Assembly (NCBI RefSeq): GCF_001808185.1
Contig: NZ_CP017668.1
Coordinates: 806,001-870,000 of the forward strand
DNA length: 64,000 bases
Origin: Jeongeupia sp. USM3
Lineage (GTDB): Bacteria > Pseudomonadota > Gammaproteobacteria > Burkholderiales > Chitinibacteraceae
Direction of reading: 5' to 3'
Of the stretch, positions 49,272 to 57,890 are shown piece by piece (within the stretch, counting starts at the first letter, position 1; every line of letters begins with the position of its first letter). The position numbers were made by a program, and so were the translations under genes. The notes under the pieces were generated by a model. It ran no database searches and was not told the DNA's origin. It saw only the letters and a program-made list of their open reading frames with translations.

Positions 49272-50206
49272 TGCAGCGCCCATTGGAGGATCAAGCGGGA
49301 GATCCGACGCATCCCGCCCAGTCGGTCGCCCCATTGCCGGAGGGTGTACCGCTCGCAGAAGCCGTGCTGGCCGATCTGGCCCGACATGTTCGCCTTGATG
49401 CCGAACAGTTGCAGGTCTTGCGCGAACGGATCTTCGCCGTCGTGAACTATCAGGCCGTCGTCGGTGTGCTGGGCAAGACCGGCGCCGGCAAGTCGGCGCT
49501 GTGCAATGCCCTGTTCGGTCAGGACGAAGTCGAGGTCAGTGCCGTCGACGCCTGCACCCGGGCCCCGCAGGAGCTGACGCTGGCGTATCGCCAGGGCAAG
49601 GGCATCGCGCTGATCGACATGCCCGGCGTCGGCGAGAGCCAGGCGCGGGATGTCGAGTATGCGGCGATGTACCAGGACATGCTGCCCGAGCTCGATCTGA
49701 TTCTCTGGGTCATCAAGGCGGACGACCGGGCCCTGAGTGTCGACGAGCGTTTCTACAACGACGTGGTCCGGCCGTATGCGGCTCGTGCCGGCATTCCGGT
49801 GCTGTTCGTGATCAACCAGGTCGACAAGATCGAACCCAGTCACGAATGGAGTTGGCAACAACAGCAACCCGGTCCGACACAGGCCGGCAGCATCCACGCC
49901 AAAGTGCTGCGAGTCAGCCAGCACTTCGGCGTGTCCCCCGAGCAGATCTGCACTGTCTCGGCGACGTGGGGGTTCGGCCTGATCGGGCTGCTCGACACCC
50001 TCATCCGCACGCTGCCGCAGGAGCGCCGCTGGGGACTGCTGCGTGAAGCCCGCAGCGAGCATGTGTCCGACCAGGCCCGCGAGGATGCCGAGCAAGGGCT
50101 GTGGGACACCGTCAAACAGGCGGTGACCGAACTACTCAAGGACAGCGCCGCACTGATCATCGACGGCCTGGCCGCACTGGCGAAGCGCTTGTTCCGCCGG
50201 TTGTAG
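49271..50206 (+). CDS. Dynamin/Era-like GTPase (YeeP/YfjP type)
   Basis: A 311-residue GTPase of the 50S ribosome-binding GTPase superfamily (MMR_HSR1). G1 is GKTGAGKS (about 69-76), G3 DMPGVGES (about 117), G4 NQVDK (about 183) and G5 the segment TVSATWGFG. The C-terminal 70 residues form amphipathic helices ending KRLFRRL, suitable for membrane contact. Such GTPases occur in mobile elements of Enterobacteriaceae (YeeP, YfjP) with no agreed role; a phage-related or stress function is possible. It overlaps the upstream small membrane protein gene. Confidence 0.85.
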   Translation: MQRPLEDQAGDPTHPAQSVAPLPEGVPLAEAVLADLARHVRLDAEQLQVLRERIFAVVNYQAVVGVLGKTGAGKSALCNALFGQDEVEVSAVDACTRAPQELTLAYRQGKGIALIDMPGVGESQARDVEYAAMYQDMLPELDLILWVIKADDRALSVDERFYNDVVRPYAARAGIPVLFVINQVDKIEPSHEWSWQQQQPGPTQAGSIHAKVLRVSQHFGVSPEQICTVSATWGFGLIGLLDTLIRTLPQERRWGLLREARSEHVSDQAREDAEQGLWDTVKQAVTELLKDSAALIIDGLAALAKRLFRRL

Positions 50207-50265
50207 CCCGCCTCTCCGTACCGACCACCGGATCGCGTCGATCCATTTCACACCAGGAGTTCAAC

Positions 50266-50709
50266 ATGAAGAGAACGATGCTGGCCAGTCTCGCGCTGGT
50301 CATTTCAACCCAGGCCTTGGCATATGGCGAAGATGGACGCTGGTCCTCGGCTTGGGGCCAGGGAACCGACGAGTACACCACAGTCAGTGGTCACAACTCG
50401 TTGTATATCGCCTGCAACGACAGTCGTCCGGTCGCCATGATCCTCAAGGCCGGCCAACGCGAGTACGGCAGTTACGCCGGTCGGGATTTCGATCTGCTGA
50501 TCGATGGCCGTCCCTACCAGACGCCCTACAAGACCGATTCCCGCGCTGGCAGCAACACCTTCTACGGGCTGTGGGATGCACTGCGTAGCGGCAAGACGCT
50601 GCAAGCCCGCACCGCAGACGGCATGCTGATCAAGCTCCCGCTCAAAGACGCCGCCAAGGTCCTGCCGGCGACGAAGTCGAAATCGTTCAGCTGCAGCACC
50701 GCTTTTTAA
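50266..50709 (+). CDS. Hypothetical exported protein
   Basis: A 147-residue protein with a signal peptide (about 1-19, cleavage after ALA). The mature part is a beta-rich single domain (GHNSLYIACNDSRPVAMILKAGQ and REYGSYAGRDFDLLIDG) with one Cys near the start and one near the end (SFSCSTAF), probably a disulfide. No family is recognised. An AGGAG site precedes the ATG at 50266. It is in the same direction as the GTPase. Confidence 0.7.
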   Translation: MKRTMLASLALVISTQALAYGEDGRWSSAWGQGTDEYTTVSGHNSLYIACNDSRPVAMILKAGQREYGSYAGRDFDLLIDGRPYQTPYKTDSRAGSNTFYGLWDALRSGKTLQARTADGMLIKLPLKDAAKVLPATKSKSFSCSTAF

Positions 50710-50794
50710 GCCGATGCCGCAATCCACCTCGCCATCGTCCCGGGCACCCTGCGTGACCGGTGGCGCCACGCTTCCCATTCTCAGGAACATCCCC

Positions 50795-51451
50795 ATGAAG
50801 CCCATCAAGGCCTTGTTGACCACTTCGCTACTGATCGCTTCCGCCATCTCGCTCACGGCCTGCTCCAGCGGCCCTTCCGACAGCGACGCGAAGCAAGCCA
50901 TCGCATCCACGCTGGCCGACTGCCAATACCTGTCGGTATCGAAATTCGAGAAGGTCAACGGCATCGCCCAGGGCGAGCGCAACTACCAGGTCGACGTCAA
51001 ATACACGATCGACCTCACCCCGACGCCCGACATCAAACGGTTTGCCAGCGAAACCTACCCTGCATATTTCCAGGCCTTGAAAACCAAGGTGACGCATGCC
51101 AAGGAAGTCCGCAGTGCCTGGGATACCGATCAGGACGCCTGGGTCAAAGCGAATCCCGGGAGCCTCGCCAGCGACTTTGAAGTCGCCTACCCTGATCGCT
51201 GGAAGGCGTATCAGGCTGTCATCGGCGACGTATTGACCGGCGATCAGCAACTCGAAAGTGCCCCGATCAACGCCAAGCACCAGATGGCCGCCAATCTAGT
51301 GCAAGCCTGCCCAGGTCTCAATGCAGCGCTGGTACGGGAGCTCTTCTCTGGCGTCGAGCCGGTCGAACGGTATGCCGAGGACGTCGGGATCGCCTTCACC
51401 GGTACGATCCCGATGGTCAAGACCGACAACGGCTGGCAGGCCGCAAGATAG
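50795..51451 (+). CDS. Hypothetical lipoprotein
   Basis: A 218-residue predicted lipoprotein. The signal peptide ends in the lipobox LTAC with Cys at about residue 23. A DUF4440-like or cystatin-like helix-strand pattern is seen (AKQAIASTLADCQYLSVSKFEKVNG, then YQVDVKYTIDLTP), but I cannot name a family. The start at 50795 gives the signal peptide MKPIKALLTTSLLIASAISL. A terminator follows the gene; it is the last plus-strand gene before the minus-strand secretion cluster. Confidence 0.7.
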   Translation: MKPIKALLTTSLLIASAISLTACSSGPSDSDAKQAIASTLADCQYLSVSKFEKVNGIAQGERNYQVDVKYTIDLTPTPDIKRFASETYPAYFQALKTKVTHAKEVRSAWDTDQDAWVKANPGSLASDFEVAYPDRWKAYQAVIGDVLTGDQQLESAPINAKHQMAANLVQACPGLNAALVRELFSGVEPVERYAEDVGIAFTGTIPMVKTDNGWQAAR

Positions 51452-51480
51452 CTGTATCGACGCCCAAGCAAACGGCATAG

Positions 51481-51527
51481 CCCACCAGCCCTTGGGCTGG
51501 TGGGCGGGCTGGTCCAATCATTTTTTG
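51481..51527. terminator. Strong hairpin between the lipoprotein and the secretion cluster
   Basis: CCCACCAGCCC-TT-GGGCTGGTGGG, a perfect 11-base stem, with TTTTTT 18 bases downstream. It separates the convergent element genes and the secretion cluster. Confidence 0.75.
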
Positions 51528-51613
51528 CTGGATAGATAGGACTGGGGTGCCGACAGGAGCCGGGGCAGTCCAGACAACACGCGGTCGTTGTCGAAAAGAA
51601 CAACACTAAATGA

Positions 51614-52483
51614 TCAGGCACGCACCTGCATCGCTCCTTGCACTAAAAACCGATGCGCCAGGCCAACTGGATTGATGACCTTATCGCGGTAGAACCGGAA
51701 CGCGATGTATTGATCCGCCGGGGCGAGCCAGTTTTCTTTCTGCGCATCCAGCAAGCGCCAGGCGCCATCGATATAGAGCTCGGCCCAGTTGTGGTATTCC
51801 TCCGGCCGCGGTACAAAATTTCGGTCCGAGACATAGCCCCCCACCATGCGTGCAGGAATGCTGCAAGCACGCGCCAAGGCAGCGGCGAGATAGGCGTATT
51901 CGGTACAGTCCCCCCGATGTTGCGTCAGGGCGTACAGCGCACCGAGGTCGTCGGCGATGTATCCAGCGTAGTGCATCGACTGCCGCACCCAGTCGTAGAT
52001 CGCACGCCCGGTAGCGAGCGCAGTGTCGCGCTTGAGCTCGGCAGCCTTGGCTTGCATCCGTGCATCACGAACTTCGATATAGCGTTCGTCCTGTAGCCAG
52101 GACGAGGGCTGTGCCAAGAGCGCAGCCAAGGGCTCCACTCGCATGTCCAGGTCGGCAGCGATACTGACCGTTTTGCTGGCCAAAGGGGCGAGTTGAGGCA
52201 AGCTCAGTTTGACGAACCGATGCCCAAGCTCATCAGTCAGCACCTCGTGTGCCATCGAGACCGAGAGTCCTTGCAGGGTTTGCGTCGCAGTCTCGGCTGC
52301 GGGCACGTACAACCACAAGACTTGGTCCTGTAGCGGCTCGTTCAACGGATTGGTCAGCACGACCGACAGCCGCAGTTGCCGGCGCACGGTCGTGGAAGTA
52401 GGAAGTGCAGACATGCCGAACGGCGCCAGCAGCAGCCCGCCCACGAAGGTCACACCCAGTTTGAAGCAGTGCCGCCGGTTCAT
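51614..52483 (-). CDS. Exported transglutaminase-like cysteine peptidase domain protein
   Basis: A 289-residue protein with an N-terminal signal sequence carrying two Arg (MNRRHCFKLGVTFVGG), followed by a beta-rich domain (about 30-130) and a transglutaminase-like domain (about 150-280). The catalytic triad is visible: Cys in HRGDCTEYA (about 191), His in EEYHNWAELYIDG (about 228) and Asp in RLLDAQ (about 243). It is predicted to act in the periplasm as a protease, amidase or crosslinking enzyme. It is the last gene of the cluster, 16 bases after the rhodanese-like gene. Confidence 0.88.
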   Translation of the reverse strand: MNRRHCFKLGVTFVGGLLLAPFGMSALPTSTTVRRQLRLSVVLTNPLNEPLQDQVLWLYVPAAETATQTLQGLSVSMAHEVLTDELGHRFVKLSLPQLAPLASKTVSIAADLDMRVEPLAALLAQPSSWLQDERYIEVRDARMQAKAAELKRDTALATGRAIYDWVRQSMHYAGYIADDLGALYALTQHRGDCTEYAYLAAALARACSIPARMVGGYVSDRNFVPRPEEYHNWAELYIDGAWRLLDAQKENWLAPADQYIAFRFYRDKVINPVGLAHRFLVQGAMQVRA

Positions 52484-52498
52484 TTCGGATCCATCAGG

Positions 52499-53431
52499 CT
52501 AAAGACCGCAGCCCAGTTTCTTCGGGCCGCGTTCCTGCGCCGCCCAGATCGCTTTTTGCTGGGCGATCTGTTGCGAGTACTGGGCGGCGGAACCGGTATA
52601 GACCAGCAACGGCAGGGGTTGAATCCCCTCGCGAATCTGCGCGATCAAGGTTCCCGACGCATTGGGTGGCAGCACCAGGACGACACCGAGCGGCGACTGC
52701 TTGGCCTTTCTTTTTTTGTCGAGCGCAGCGCGTACTGTCGCAGATTGATCATTAGGCAAGCGCGTTGCAGCCGGCAGCACGCGCTGCATGGCCGCGTCGG
52801 ACGTCGCCAGTAAAATCAGGTTCGCATCGAACTGGCTTTCGGCCCAGAGCTCCGTCGCCGTCAACGGGGTCACCTGTTGTCCAGCCCCGGGCTCTCCGCC
52901 TGGTGGTCGCTGGAGCGACCACCAGGCCGGCATGCCGCCACGCAGGACTTTGACCTGTTTGAATCCCTGTCCTTTCAGCTCGGCACAGGCGACATACAGT
53001 TCCCGTTCCGATTTACCACTGCCTATGAGGACCAACAACTTGTCGCGCAGGAAGGATTTGGTACGCACATCCGTCACGCTGAGATTCATGGCGCCGTCGA
53101 TCCGCGCCGCATCGTAATCGGCACGCAGACGCACGTCGATCAGCGTGAGCTCGGGTCGTCCCAGCATGGGCGACAACTCGGTCGGAGCGATCGCGCACGA
53201 CAGGTCCGGTTTCGGGCGAATGGCGCTTACAGTGCCTGAGCTAGCACCAACCGCATCCCGCAAGCACATGCCACTGGCAGGCGAGATGTCTTTCAACGCC
53301 TCTTCGACCGAGGTCACTGCACTGACTTGTTCAACGCACCCAAGCGCGGCGGCCGCCACCAGACACTTCGCAATAACGGCGAGGCAAGGCCTGAGCTGCA
53401 AGCCTGACAGGCTGAACGGTTCGCTGATCAT
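52499..53431 (-). CDS. Exported rhodanese-like protein lacking the catalytic cysteine
   Basis: A 310-residue protein with an N-terminal signal segment (about 20-38). The middle domain (about 85-175) has the rhodanese fold signatures TLIDVRLRADYDAARIDGAMNLS and KVLRGGMPAWW. The active-site loop reads LIGSGKSER in place of the normal CxxGxRS, so the catalytic Cys is absent. Sulfur transfer is therefore unlikely, and a binding role is more probable. The last 120 residues (LTATELWAESQF to the end) form a second domain with no recognised family. It starts inside the stop of the upstream pseudopilin gene, a four-base overlap. Confidence 0.82.
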   Translation of the reverse strand: MISEPFSLSGLQLRPCLAVIAKCLVAAAALGCVEQVSAVTSVEEALKDISPASGMCLRDAVGASSGTVSAIRPKPDLSCAIAPTELSPMLGRPELTLIDVRLRADYDAARIDGAMNLSVTDVRTKSFLRDKLLVLIGSGKSERELYVACAELKGQGFKQVKVLRGGMPAWWSLQRPPGGEPGAGQQVTPLTATELWAESQFDANLILLATSDAAMQRVLPAATRLPNDQSATVRAALDKKRKAKQSPLGVVLVLPPNASGTLIAQIREGIQPLPLLVYTGSAAQYSQQIAQQKAIWAAQERGPKKLGCGL

Positions 53432-54027
53432 TGATATTCACTCTTTTTGGGAGGCGCCACAGGCATCGGCGACGGAGCTAGGCCCATCGGCGTGCTTGCC
53501 GTTGTGGCAACGGCGGAAGCGTTTTCCGGGCGCAACATCAGATCGGCCGGATAGGTAAATTGCCAGTCACGATATTGCTGCTTGCCACGAAACCCCATGT
53601 CATCCGGTTCGAAGTGGTCCTGCTTGATCGGTATCTTCTTGGAGAGCGAGTACACCCCGACAATCCGTCCGGATACCCGCAATACCCCCCATTCGGCTTT
53701 GCCCGTGATGGGATCGACGAAGATCTGTCGCAGATGCCGCTTGGTACCGGGAAAACGATTGTCCTTGAGCAAATCCTCCAGACTCGCCGGATATTCCTTT
53801 CCCGCGTCAGCGCCGCCCTGTCGTGGCGTCTCGTAGTAACGGCGCAGCGCTTCGCGAAACTGCCGGCCGATACCGAGCAAGCTTTTTTCCTTGTCCCGCT
53901 GCACCGCCGTAGCTGCGATCTCGATGCCGACGGTCAAACCAAGGCTCATCAGCGCCACCAGCAAGAGCACCCACAGATAGGCGAACCCCGCGTGCCTGCC
54001 ATGCCGGCCGGACTCAGAACGACTCAT
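53428..54027 (-). CDS. Pseudopilin-like protein without Glu5
   Basis: A 199-residue protein with a prepilin-type N-terminus. After the leader ending RHAG comes FAYLWVLLLVALMSLGLTVG, in which the fifth residue is Trp, not Glu. The following EIAATAVQRDKEKSLLGIGRQFREALRRYYET is the usual pseudopilin helix. The C-terminal part has DWQFTYPADLM, then a Pro/Ala/Ser-rich tail. Absence of Glu5 is typical of GspK/PilX tip subunits, so a tip role is likely. The start at 54027 has the ATG that lies within the end of gspG. Confidence 0.83.
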   Translation of the reverse strand: MSRSESGRHGRHAGFAYLWVLLLVALMSLGLTVGIEIAATAVQRDKEKSLLGIGRQFREALRRYYETPRQGGADAGKEYPASLEDLLKDNRFPGTKRHLRQIFVDPITGKAEWGVLRVSGRIVGVYSLSKKIPIKQDHFEPDDMGFRGKQQYRDWQFTYPADLMLRPENASAVATTASTPMGLAPSPMPVAPPKKSEYQ

Positions 54028-54433
54028 ACTGGCGACCGTCTTTCGTTTGCCCGATGGCGCCGCTTTTGACGTCGACGATGCCCTGCACATCCGGGTCGGT
54101 GGACGAGATCAGCACCCAGGTGGTGGTGGATTCGGTCACCGGATCGGTCGGCACCGCACGCAGATACTTCTGCTCGACCAATGCTTCCAGCGTGTCGGGG
54201 TAATTACCCTTGTCGGCGTAGTATTTATCCAGGGTCACCCGCAGCACCTGCAGGTTTTCCTGGAGCGCGACATCCTTCGAGCGATCGAGCGAACCGAAGT
54301 AGCGTGGCAGCGCAATCGTCAGCAGCAAGGCGACGATCGCCAGCACCACCAGCATCTCGATCAGGGTAAATCCTGTACGCCGCTTATTGCCGGGCGCGTC
54401 AGGCTGAACGCCTGTCTTCAGAGAGGAAATCAT
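54014..54433 (-). CDS. gspG: Major pseudopilin GspG-like
   Basis: A 139-residue prepilin. The leader ends KRRTG and the mature N-terminus is FTLIEMLVVLAIVALLLT, with Glu5 present. VALQENLQVLRVTLDKYYADKGNYP and TTTWVLISS fit the GspG/PilE core, and the C-terminal DGRQYESF contains the usual Asp-rich end. The region VPTDPVTESTTTW matches the calcium-loop position of GspG. It overlaps the downstream pseudopilin gene by 14 bases. Confidence 0.9.
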   Translation of the reverse strand: MISSLKTGVQPDAPGNKRRTGFTLIEMLVVLAIVALLLTIALPRYFGSLDRSKDVALQENLQVLRVTLDKYYADKGNYPDTLEALVEQKYLRAVPTDPVTESTTTWVLISSTDPDVQGIVDVKSGAIGQTKDGRQYESF

Positions 54434-54443
54434 CGCGCCAACC

Positions 54444-54935
54444 TCACCATTCGCGATAGGGAACGCCATCGAGCCCCACCTTCTCGGAAGTTGAGTACAC
54501 ATCGAACACATCGGCGCCTTCGCTCGGATCGTCAGGCGGCGACAGATAGCTTCGGACACCCCAGGTTTCCGACGGTTTTGCCGTTGCATCCGGGTTCATC
54601 GGATCGCGTGGCAACGAACGCAGGAAATACATGTTCTGTTTCGACGGACTGCGTTGATCCGGAACGCCCTCGACCAGTTCGTCCAGTGTTTTCGGGTAAC
54701 CGGACTCGCCAATCGTGACCAGAATGCGTCCCTGATCCGACGCCCGTTTGTACGCGTCCAGCGCATCACGAATCTGGCTCAGCGCCTGCCGCAGCTGCCG
54801 CTCCTTGTCGCGCTGGACCGCGACCTGGGCCATGGGGACGGCCACCAGCACCAGCACCCCCATGATGCCCAGCGTCACGAGCAGCTCGACCAAGGTAAAC
54901 CCACGGCTCCGACGCGTCGCTCGCCTCGGGCTCAC
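54444..54935 (-). CDS. Pseudopilin GspG-like, second copy
   Basis: A 163-residue prepilin with leader MSPRRATRRSRG and mature start FTLVELLVTLGIMGVLVLVAVPM, Glu5 present. DKERQLRQALSQIRDALDAYKRASDQG and SLPRDPMNPDATAKP resemble GspG-type proteins. The GTG start overlaps the secretin stop by four bases. It is followed after 10 bases by the other GspG-like gene, so two G-type subunits exist side by side. Confidence 0.87.
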   Translation of the reverse strand: MSPRRATRRSRGFTLVELLVTLGIMGVLVLVAVPMAQVAVQRDKERQLRQALSQIRDALDAYKRASDQGRILVTIGESGYPKTLDELVEGVPDQRSPSKQNMYFLRSLPRDPMNPDATAKPSETWGVRSYLSPPDDPSEGADVFDVYSTSEKVGLDGVPYREW

Positions 54936-57361
54936 TGCACGATCCGGATGATTTGCTCGATCGGCAGCGCGATCGGCGCCGCCGGGGCCGGCTCAGGCGA
55001 GGCCGACAGCAGTTGTACCTTCGCCGTCGCGGTCGGCTTGAGCGCCTTGAACGTCACCATTGCCAGCGCACCGGTGCCATTGACCCCGGCATCGTTACCG
55101 GATGGGGTTTGCCGTACCGTCGCGACAAATACCTTGCCCTGGGCGGCGTCGATACGATGACTGAAATTCGTCTGACCGCCGTTCTGCTTGAAGAATTCGC
55201 CTTCCTGCACGCTGACCACTTGCAGCAGCGCGGGATCGAAACCGATCAAGGTCGGCATGCCGCTCAGCGCCCCCTGACTGTTCACCTTCAGCACCACGCT
55301 GAATTGCTCGCCGACCTTGGCTTGCGCCGGTGCTTGCCAGTTCAGTGCTGGCGTTGCCGTGGAGGCTGGCGTCGTCGTGCCAGCAACCGGCGTCGATGGC
55401 GTCGCGGCCGGCAGCGGCGTAACCACGGGCGTAGTTCCCTTGCCAGCATCAGTAGTCGCTGGCGTCTTGGGGGCTGCCGGTGCCGATGTCGTGCTTGCCT
55501 TGGCACCCTCGTCCTCGCGCTTCTCCGGCTCCACAGTGCCCAGACGCAGTGAACCCGCACCGATACTGGTCTCGGTACCCGACTCGAATTCGATGGCCTG
55601 CAAATCAGGGCGACGCAGAGACCTAACCACACGCGGCGTGATCGACAGCAGGATTTCGGTGCGCTGGGTATCGTCCTTCTGGCTGCCGAACAAACGCCCA
55701 AGCACCGGCATTTCCCCAAGCCCTGGCACTTTGTTCGCGCTGGTACGATCTTCATCGCTGATCAAGCCAGCGAGCACCTGGGTTTCCCCATCCTTGAGGC
55801 GCAACACCGTGCTCGCACCACGTGTGCCGATCTGATATGCCAGCGTCCCCGACTTGCTGGTTACTTCGCGAATCAGGTTGGAGACCTCGAGGTTGACCTT
55901 GATCGCGACCTCTTCATCCAGATAGATGTTCGGCTCCACATCCAGCTTCAGTCCGACGTCGACATAGCTGACCGAATCCGAGACGAAGCCGGTCGAGGTC
56001 GAGGTCGTGGTAATGACCGGCACACGGTCGCCAATCAGGATCTTGGCCTTTTCCTTGTTCCGTACCCGGATACGCGGGTTGGCGAGGATGTTGCCGTCCT
56101 GATCTTCCTTGCGCGCATTGATGGTCGTCGGACCGATTGATGCCTGGATTCGCGACGAGTTCAGATGCGTCAGGTCATACAGCGACAATGGCGCGCCACC
56201 GAACTGCAATGGGGACAGACTCAGCTGGCCCGGCCACTGGATACCCAGCTCCAGCAAGCGCGAGCGTTTGATTTCCATCACTTCGACGTCAAGCATCACT
56301 TCCGGATCGCTCAGGTCCTGCAGCGCAACTAGACGCTCGGCCATCCGGATCGACTCCGGCGTATCCCGCACGATGATGATCCCCAAACGCTCATCGACCA
56401 CCATATCCTTCATCTTGACGATGGTCTTGAGCGTATTCGCAACGGCCTTCACGTCGGCATTGGTCAGGTAGAAAGACCGCACCGCGAGTGTCTGGTAGTC
56501 CTTCAGCTTCTGCGGGGTGTTTGGATAAATCAGGATCGCGCTGTCACTCAGCACCTTCTGCTCGAGCTGATTGGTCACCAGCAACAAGCGGATCGTGTCT
56601 TCGATCGAAGTGTTCTTGGCTACGACGGTGGCCTTCAGATCGGGCCTGACATCCTTGTCGTAGAAGAAGGTCAGACCGGACACCTTGGCGATCGATTCCA
56701 GCACCGAGCGCAGCGGCGCATCGCGAAATTCCAGCGATACCGGCTTGCGATAGGCCGCAGCCAGTTTCGCCTCCGGCTTCACCGCGCTGCCGCGAGCTTC
56801 GTCGATCCGGGCCTTGAGGTTCAATGCTTCTTTCTGGTTAGGGTTTTCCGAAAGCACCGGTCGCAGTTTCTCGGCTGCGTCGGCCAGATCGTTCTGTCCG
56901 CCCTTCTTGAACAGCGCCTCGGCCTCGGCGACAACGGCGCGGTGGCGACGCTCGATGACCAAGGCATCAAGCCCTTGTCTGGCCATCGCATTGTTCGGAT
57001 CGATCGCTTGGACTTGGCGGTAGGCTTTTTCCGCCTCGGTCAGTCGGCCTTCACGTCGTGCGCGCTCGCCCGAGTCGATCAGCTTGTTGATGATCGAATC
57101 ACGGCGGCTCGACAGCGCGATCCGGTACTCCATGTTCTTGGGCTCCAGCTTGGCGGCCTCGGCCAGCTTGGCCAAGCCCTGCTCGGTCTTGCCTTCCTCC
57201 AAGAGCGTATTGCCTTCGCGGAAGGCCTGTCCCGCCGCGCAACTGCACAGCAGCGCCACCATCAGCAGCGCCATCCCTGTCCGCCAATATGCTGCAAGCC
57301 TATGCACCAGCCTGCTGGCCGAGCCCGCATTCCCCTGCGGGAACATCCACACCGTGTTCAT
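54932..57361 (-). CDS. gspD: GspD/MshL-type secretin with N-terminal TPRs and C-terminal cohesin-like domain
   Basis: An 809-residue outer membrane secretin. Order: signal peptide with a lipobox-like LCSC (near residue 40), TPR-like repeats (about 45-190), an STN/secretin N0 domain (about 215-265), an N1 NolW-type domain (about 270-360) and the secretin pore (about 390-590; VPVITTT, LKLDVEPNIYLDEEVAIKV, VPGLGEMPVLGRLFGS). A Pro/Ser/Thr/Ala linker (about 600-670) leads to a cohesin-like domain (about 674-809; KVGEQFSVVLKVNS, LIGFDPALLQVVSVQEGEFF, LAMVTFKAL). Secretins with a cohesin tail are known in betaproteobacterial clusters but not in the classical T2SS. The start at 57361 has an AAGAGA site. 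Confidence 0.9.
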   Translation of the reverse strand: MNTVWMFPQGNAGSASRLVHRLAAYWRTGMALLMVALLCSCAAGQAFREGNTLLEEGKTEQGLAKLAEAAKLEPKNMEYRIALSSRRDSIINKLIDSGERARREGRLTEAEKAYRQVQAIDPNNAMARQGLDALVIERRHRAVVAEAEALFKKGGQNDLADAAEKLRPVLSENPNQKEALNLKARIDEARGSAVKPEAKLAAAYRKPVSLEFRDAPLRSVLESIAKVSGLTFFYDKDVRPDLKATVVAKNTSIEDTIRLLLVTNQLEQKVLSDSAILIYPNTPQKLKDYQTLAVRSFYLTNADVKAVANTLKTIVKMKDMVVDERLGIIIVRDTPESIRMAERLVALQDLSDPEVMLDVEVMEIKRSRLLELGIQWPGQLSLSPLQFGGAPLSLYDLTHLNSSRIQASIGPTTINARKEDQDGNILANPRIRVRNKEKAKILIGDRVPVITTTSTSTGFVSDSVSYVDVGLKLDVEPNIYLDEEVAIKVNLEVSNLIREVTSKSGTLAYQIGTRGASTVLRLKDGETQVLAGLISDEDRTSANKVPGLGEMPVLGRLFGSQKDDTQRTEILLSITPRVVRSLRRPDLQAIEFESGTETSIGAGSLRLGTVEPEKREDEGAKASTTSAPAAPKTPATTDAGKGTTPVVTPLPAATPSTPVAGTTTPASTATPALNWQAPAQAKVGEQFSVVLKVNSQGALSGMPTLIGFDPALLQVVSVQEGEFFKQNGGQTNFSHRIDAAQGKVFVATVRQTPSGNDAGVNGTGALAMVTFKALKPTATAKVQLLSASPEPAPAAPIALPIEQIIRIVQ

Positions 57362-57371
57362 TGTTTTTCTC

Positions 57372-57890
57372 TTAACTCTGACTACCGACATCCAGGGTTT
57401 GCACCTGATTCAAGGGCAGATACCGCAAGGTCAAAATACCGTCGTCGAGACTCTCGACCTTGTATTGCTCATCGATCGTGTCGCCGACGCGAACAACGAC
57501 GCTTTGCTCTTTGTTCTGCAGAAAAATCGTCACCTTGCCTTCTTCAACCAATCGCCCCAGAAACCGGAACGGCAGCGGCGGCGCTTGTGGAGCAAGCGGT
57601 GGCACAGCAACCTGCACCGGGATCGAGGCGATAGGCTTGGCATCAATGACGCGCCACTTCGCCACGGCAAATACGCCCGAAGCGACGTCACTCCCCAGGC
57701 CAGCATCTCGTGTCCGAACACTCAGAACCTCCATCGCGGCAGATTGAGACGGTGCAACCGATGTACCGGATCGATGACCGGCTTTTCTCGGTGCGACGAT
57801 CTCGCTATCCGAGGACGGAATGAAATAGGCACTCAGCAGCGTGAGGCTCAAAATCCCGAGCAATCTGGCGCGCGGCAATTTCACACTCAT
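57372..57890 (-). CDS. PilP/GspC-like periplasmic linker protein
   Basis: A 172-residue protein with one N-terminal membrane helix (about 8-25). A Pro-rich stretch (PLAPQAPPLP) follows, then a small domain (FRFLGRLVEEGKVTIFLQNKEQSVVVRVGDTI and YKVESLDDGILTLRY). This is the pattern of the homology region shared by GspC and PilP, which connects the inner-membrane platform to the secretin. It overlaps the PilO-like gene by four bases and precedes gspD by 10 bases. Confidence 0.8.
   Translation of the reverse strand: MSVKLPRARLLGILSLTLLSAYFIPSSDSEIVAPRKAGHRSGTSVAPSQSAAMEVLSVRTRDAGLGSDVASGVFAVAKWRVIDAKPIASIPVQVAVPPLAPQAPPLPFRFLGRLVEEGKVTIFLQNKEQSVVVRVGDTIDEQYKVESLDDGILTLRYLPLNQVQTLDVGSQS

Noticed and set aside
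51452..51613. Searched as a possible right attachment site of the integrated element
   Set aside because: No copy of the tRNA-Arg 3' end was found; only a terminator hairpin and short repeats are present.
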